From contig JALQPE010000239.1 of NCBI GenBank assembly GCA_030407315.1, positions 1 through 64,000 on the forward strand: DNA of 64,000 nt, written 5' to 3'. A program made the position numbers and the translations under genes. Every line of letters begins with the position of its first letter. The first letter of the stretch is position 1. The notes under the pieces were generated by a model. The model made no database searches. It saw only the letters and a list, made by a program, of their open reading frames with translations, and was not told the origin of the DNA. Source of the stretch: Asparagopsis taxiformis (Eukaryota; Rhodophyta; Florideophyceae; Bonnemaisoniales; Bonnemaisoniaceae). Positions 60,972 through 64,000 of this stretch are shown in pieces.

Positions 60972-62189
60972 ATGGCCCCGAAGAAAGCGCTTGAGGAAAT
61001 GAACGCAAAGCCCACTTCACTACAGGATCCACCCCCGCTTCGTTCCGGTCAAGATCGCCAGAAAGGGCGAAGAGATGTCAACTCCTGGATGGCCTATATC
61101 ACCAGGCGAGCATCTGTTGGTGAGAAAAAGTCACTTGCAACCCAGGCAACGCTGTGTTACGAGCTGTACAATGCCTTGGACGCAAGTTATCAGAGTGTAA
61201 TCAATCATGCTAAAATCAACAAGTCAATTTCATTTGATGTTGAGCCGCACCAACAAGAAGAAACAGTGCTGAAGATTGTATCGCTAATTGGCGCTGATAC
61301 ATCACTGGAAATTATCGATCGAGCCCTGAATGCTTACAAGAATGTACATATGTGTATAAGATCCAACTCAGAACAGCCTTCCGAATTTGCAACTCGTTTT
61401 CGGGGGCTTGTTTCACAGTATATGTCACTTATTGGTATCAGTGTCACTGAGACAGAGTCACAGCTCATGGCAATGATAATGTTGCAGAATTCTCGTCTGC
61501 CATATGACACTCAAAACGCAGTGAAGTTATTACTTGTCACTCAAGTGCAGCAGAAAAGAGCTTCAAAGATAACTAAGGCAGTGAAGCTATCTGTGCATGA
61601 TACAGAGAATCTCAAGAATTACGTACGAGACGCAAGTGACATATACGGCAAAGCAGACAGCATAGAAGTTCCAGGCAATAATGGACAGAGTGAACAACGT
61701 AGGACGTTTTCTGAAGCAGATCTGTCTAGATTAATTGACATTGCGACAAACATGACGCATTTGTTGCAATGTGTCACTCGTGAAGGGGACTCTGGCCATG
61801 ATATATACGTTGACGATGTATTTAACGCACTGCAGTCCTTGGATTCCGATCCATCGCATCAAAAACATCAAAGCACTTCAAAGAGGCCCAGTGGAGATGA
61901 TTTTCATGCCGCCGTTCAAAAGGCGACAATGATGGCTATGCAAAATCAAAGAGAGTCCTCTATTGGAGCACTAACTATGCAACCGCGACGTCAGTTGACG
62001 AAACTGGCAGAAAGAAAGATGAACAGTCGATGTCATCGCTGTAAGCGTAAAGGACATTGGAAGGGTGACGCAGAATGCCCCATGACGAAGCGTCGTAAAA
62101 TAAGCAATGTCTCCCCTAAAGACGGAGAGGCTGGTGAGGCCATTGAAAAGCCTGCGGAAAATGAAGACAGACTACATTTTCAGAAGTAG
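60972..62189 (+). CDS. Copia-like Gag with zinc knuckle
   Basis: 405 residues from an ATG in strong context (GGCATGG), just after the primer site; the frame is open 243 bases further up through the LTR. An alpha-helical gag core (residues about 40-260) includes EFATRFRGLVSQYMSLIG. Near the end CHRCKRKGHWKGDAEC fits a nucleic-acid-binding knuckle (CX2CX4HX6C, slightly longer than the usual CX4HX4C), followed by a basic KRRKIS. It forms the particle and binds RNA. It ends four bases after the start of overlap with the pol frame. Confidence 0.75.
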   Translation: MAPKKALEEMNAKPTSLQDPPPLRSGQDRQKGRRDVNSWMAYITRRASVGEKKSLATQATLCYELYNALDASYQSVINHAKINKSISFDVEPHQQEETVLKIVSLIGADTSLEIIDRALNAYKNVHMCIRSNSEQPSEFATRFRGLVSQYMSLIGISVTETESQLMAMIMLQNSRLPYDTQNAVKLLLVTQVQQKRASKITKAVKLSVHDTENLKNYVRDASDIYGKADSIEVPGNNGQSEQRRTFSEADLSRLIDIATNMTHLLQCVTREGDSGHDIYVDDVFNALQSLDSDPSHQKHQSTSKRPSGDDFHAAVQKATMMAMQNQRESSIGALTMQPRRQLTKLAERKMNSRCHRCKRKGHWKGDAECPMTKRRKISNVSPKDGEAGEAIEKPAENEDRLHFQK

Positions 62190-64000
62190 GGTCAGATGAG
62201 CTCCGATCTGACCCTAACCCACTGTTAGACAGCGGAGCACCGAACAGCATCGGTGGCACAGAAAGTGCTGCAGCACTTTGCAATGCTATTGGAATTCGGT
62301 TGATATTTAAACCTCCTAAAGAGCAATTCATGCATGGTTGGGGGCCAAATATGCTCGATGCAAAACCAGTATGTTGTTTATGGAGTCTGCCTGTCAGAGA
62401 CACAGGCGGCATTACAGGGTACCTGCATTTCCACTTAGTTGCCGGTACTGAGCCGTTGTTGATCGGGGATGATGTGCTGAAATGCTCGATGACTGATAAC
62501 AAGTCTGATCGTCTGCATTTATTCCAACCAGATGGCACGCGTCTGACCTACCATACATACTGCAGCCAGGGTGGGAATCGCCGACGCCTGTCAGTTGTAC
62601 CGCCACCACAGGATTTTGAGCTTGAGTTGTCATCTGACATGCGTTCTTACATGTCTAGCCATATCAGATATCTCAATAAGCATGGTCCGATGAAGTTTGC
62701 ACAGCGGTTACATAACTACTCACATGCGACAAGTGATGACATGAAGCGAATATGCAAGATGGCAAATATATTAGACAGACGTTTACAGAAATGCATTGAC
62801 AATGTGCACTCCGCATGTCATGTATGTTGCCGTACCGGCCGACCGAAAACGTCAAGAAAGGTGTCATTGAGTCATATAGCCTCGACGTTTAACCAATCAG
62901 TGCAGGTCGATTTCTTTTTCCCAACGATTCGTGGTATACGTCGTACGTTGCTGCACATGCGCGATCGCGGTACAGGATACTCCGAGATGGAGGCTTTACC
63001 GTCACGGGATCTCGATGACGCTGCAGTATCACTTGATCGCACCTGGCTATCCCGTCATGGTGCACCTGGCACCATTAGCGGTGATCAAGAGTTCAACAAA
63101 GGGCCGTTCAAACGCCTTCCAAAGGGTCATGACATATTATTTGAAGCGCGCCCCGCCCGTAGACACAACAAGGTTGGCTCTGTTGAAAGAAAAAACGCTG
63201 TGCTACGTGTCATACTAGATCGTATTGCGCAAGACTGTGACGAACTCACAGTGTCATCTGTAATTGCCAGAGCGAGCTTTCTAAGCAATTTGTTCAGCGG
63301 TTCCAAGCTGACCAGCTCATTTGAACAAGCAAGAGGATATACTCCTGGAATTTGTGGCTTTCGTGGTGCGTTGGTGTCGCCTGAATTAATACGCGCTCAC
63401 GAGGAGAGAGTCGCACAACGTGCACTACACCGTCTACTGTCGTCAAAATCACCCAAAGTCCTGTCACCCCATATATTACCGAAGGGTACAAAGATATACG
63501 CGCTCCTGCAGAAAGGTGACTGGGAACCTCTGACAGTTTTTGAAGCACAGCCACATATTGTGCTAGCCCGACGTAATGACCGTGGACCAAACATAGCCGT
63601 TGCGTATGAGGACGTTCGCATCGCACCATCACAGGATATAAACAAGTCATTGGTGCATATTGACGACACGAACACGGACAGATCGGAGGATGAGGGGAGT
63701 GAGATGGACTCCGTTGCAAGCTTCGACAAGTCAAATGCATTGTCTGCAGATCATCCTACTCCTGTCCAGAAAAATATACCTTCCATGCTTACACATAGTC
63801 GAAGTATAGGCGATGCATCGCGAGATGTTGGTCAATACATCGCCACAACCCCTCCTCGTCCGGGCACGCTTCTGGAGACCAATGAGCAGCAAGTTCTTGA
63901 AAAGATCAAATCTGTCATTGGCAATGCACAGGTTACTGTCAGCAAACTCAGCTTTGCACCTGAGTGGGCAGTACAGAATGCTTTTAATGCAGAGCTGGAA
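62186..64000 (+). CDS. Copia-like Pol, protease and integrase (cut by window edge)
   Basis: The frame, offset -1 from gag, is open to the window end. LLDSGAPNS (Asp codon at 62228) is the aspartic protease site and LLIGDDVL closes that domain. An integrase zinc region follows, with HNYSH and CHVCCRTG. The integrase core has Asp in QVDFFFP (62909), Asp in ISGDQEF (63083) and Glu in SVERKNAVL (63185). Protease followed directly by integrase is the copia order; reverse transcriptase should follow outside the window. There is no ATG at the start, so expression probably needs -1 frameshifting in the last eight gag codons. I see no classical slippery heptamer there, and a simple indel is the alternative. 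Confidence 0.75.

Overview
The window looks like a repeat-dense nuclear region of a eukaryote with few introns, most likely an alga and possibly a florideophyte red alga. That assignment is an inference. It rests on long intronless reading frames with good ATG contexts, on copia-like, DIRS-like and CACTA-like transposons, and on captured fragments of importin-beta, EF-hand, ArgJ and TRIC/UPF0126 genes. Nothing looks like a bacterial operon. Almost every base belongs to a mobile element or to debris inside one.

Layout. (1) 1-14643 is CACTA-type element A, cut by the window edge at its left tip. (2) 14644-25605 is the right part of a second, more complete element C. It carries an intact CACTA-like transposase (19438-23241, minus) and an intact fusion of a ParB-like domain to a putative 2-oxoglutarate/Fe(II) dioxygenase (15303-17972, minus). 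A appears to have jumped into C. C's right terminus lies inside the 3' end of a second ParB-like gene (25536-28163, minus). (3) 28510-33840 holds a different element with about 200-bp inverted ends, whose only large gene is a beta-class DNA methyltransferase fused to a SET domain (30118-33213, minus). (4) 34842-50442 is element B, a complete 15.6-kb CACTA element. It shares its right 10 kb with A but has a different left cargo made of decayed host gene pieces. (5) 50443-54692 holds purine-rich flank and a truncated copia element. (6) 54693-60672 is a DIRS-like tyrosine-recombinase retrotransposon with inverted terminal repeats. (7) From about 60738 a copia-like element with gag, protease and integrase runs off the right edge.

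How the parts work together. Elements A, B and C share 13-bp CACTA-type ends and subterminal ACAGTAAATTTACTGT palindromes. They also share a 35-bp minisatellite, a 172-bp satellite and ten clusters of a 39-bp near-perfect palindrome. A and B lack the transposase and carry broken copies of the dioxygenase gene, so they look like deletion derivatives mobilised by a C-like element. The three large accessory proteins (ParB-dioxygenase, ParB-like, DNA methyltransferase-SET) all suggest DNA or chromatin modification carried by transposons. The palindrome clusters are candidate binding sites for the ParB-fold proteins, which is a hypothesis. Comparing A, B and C also shows new perfect hairpins arising by local inverted duplication. 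All family calls were made by eye from motifs, with no database search.
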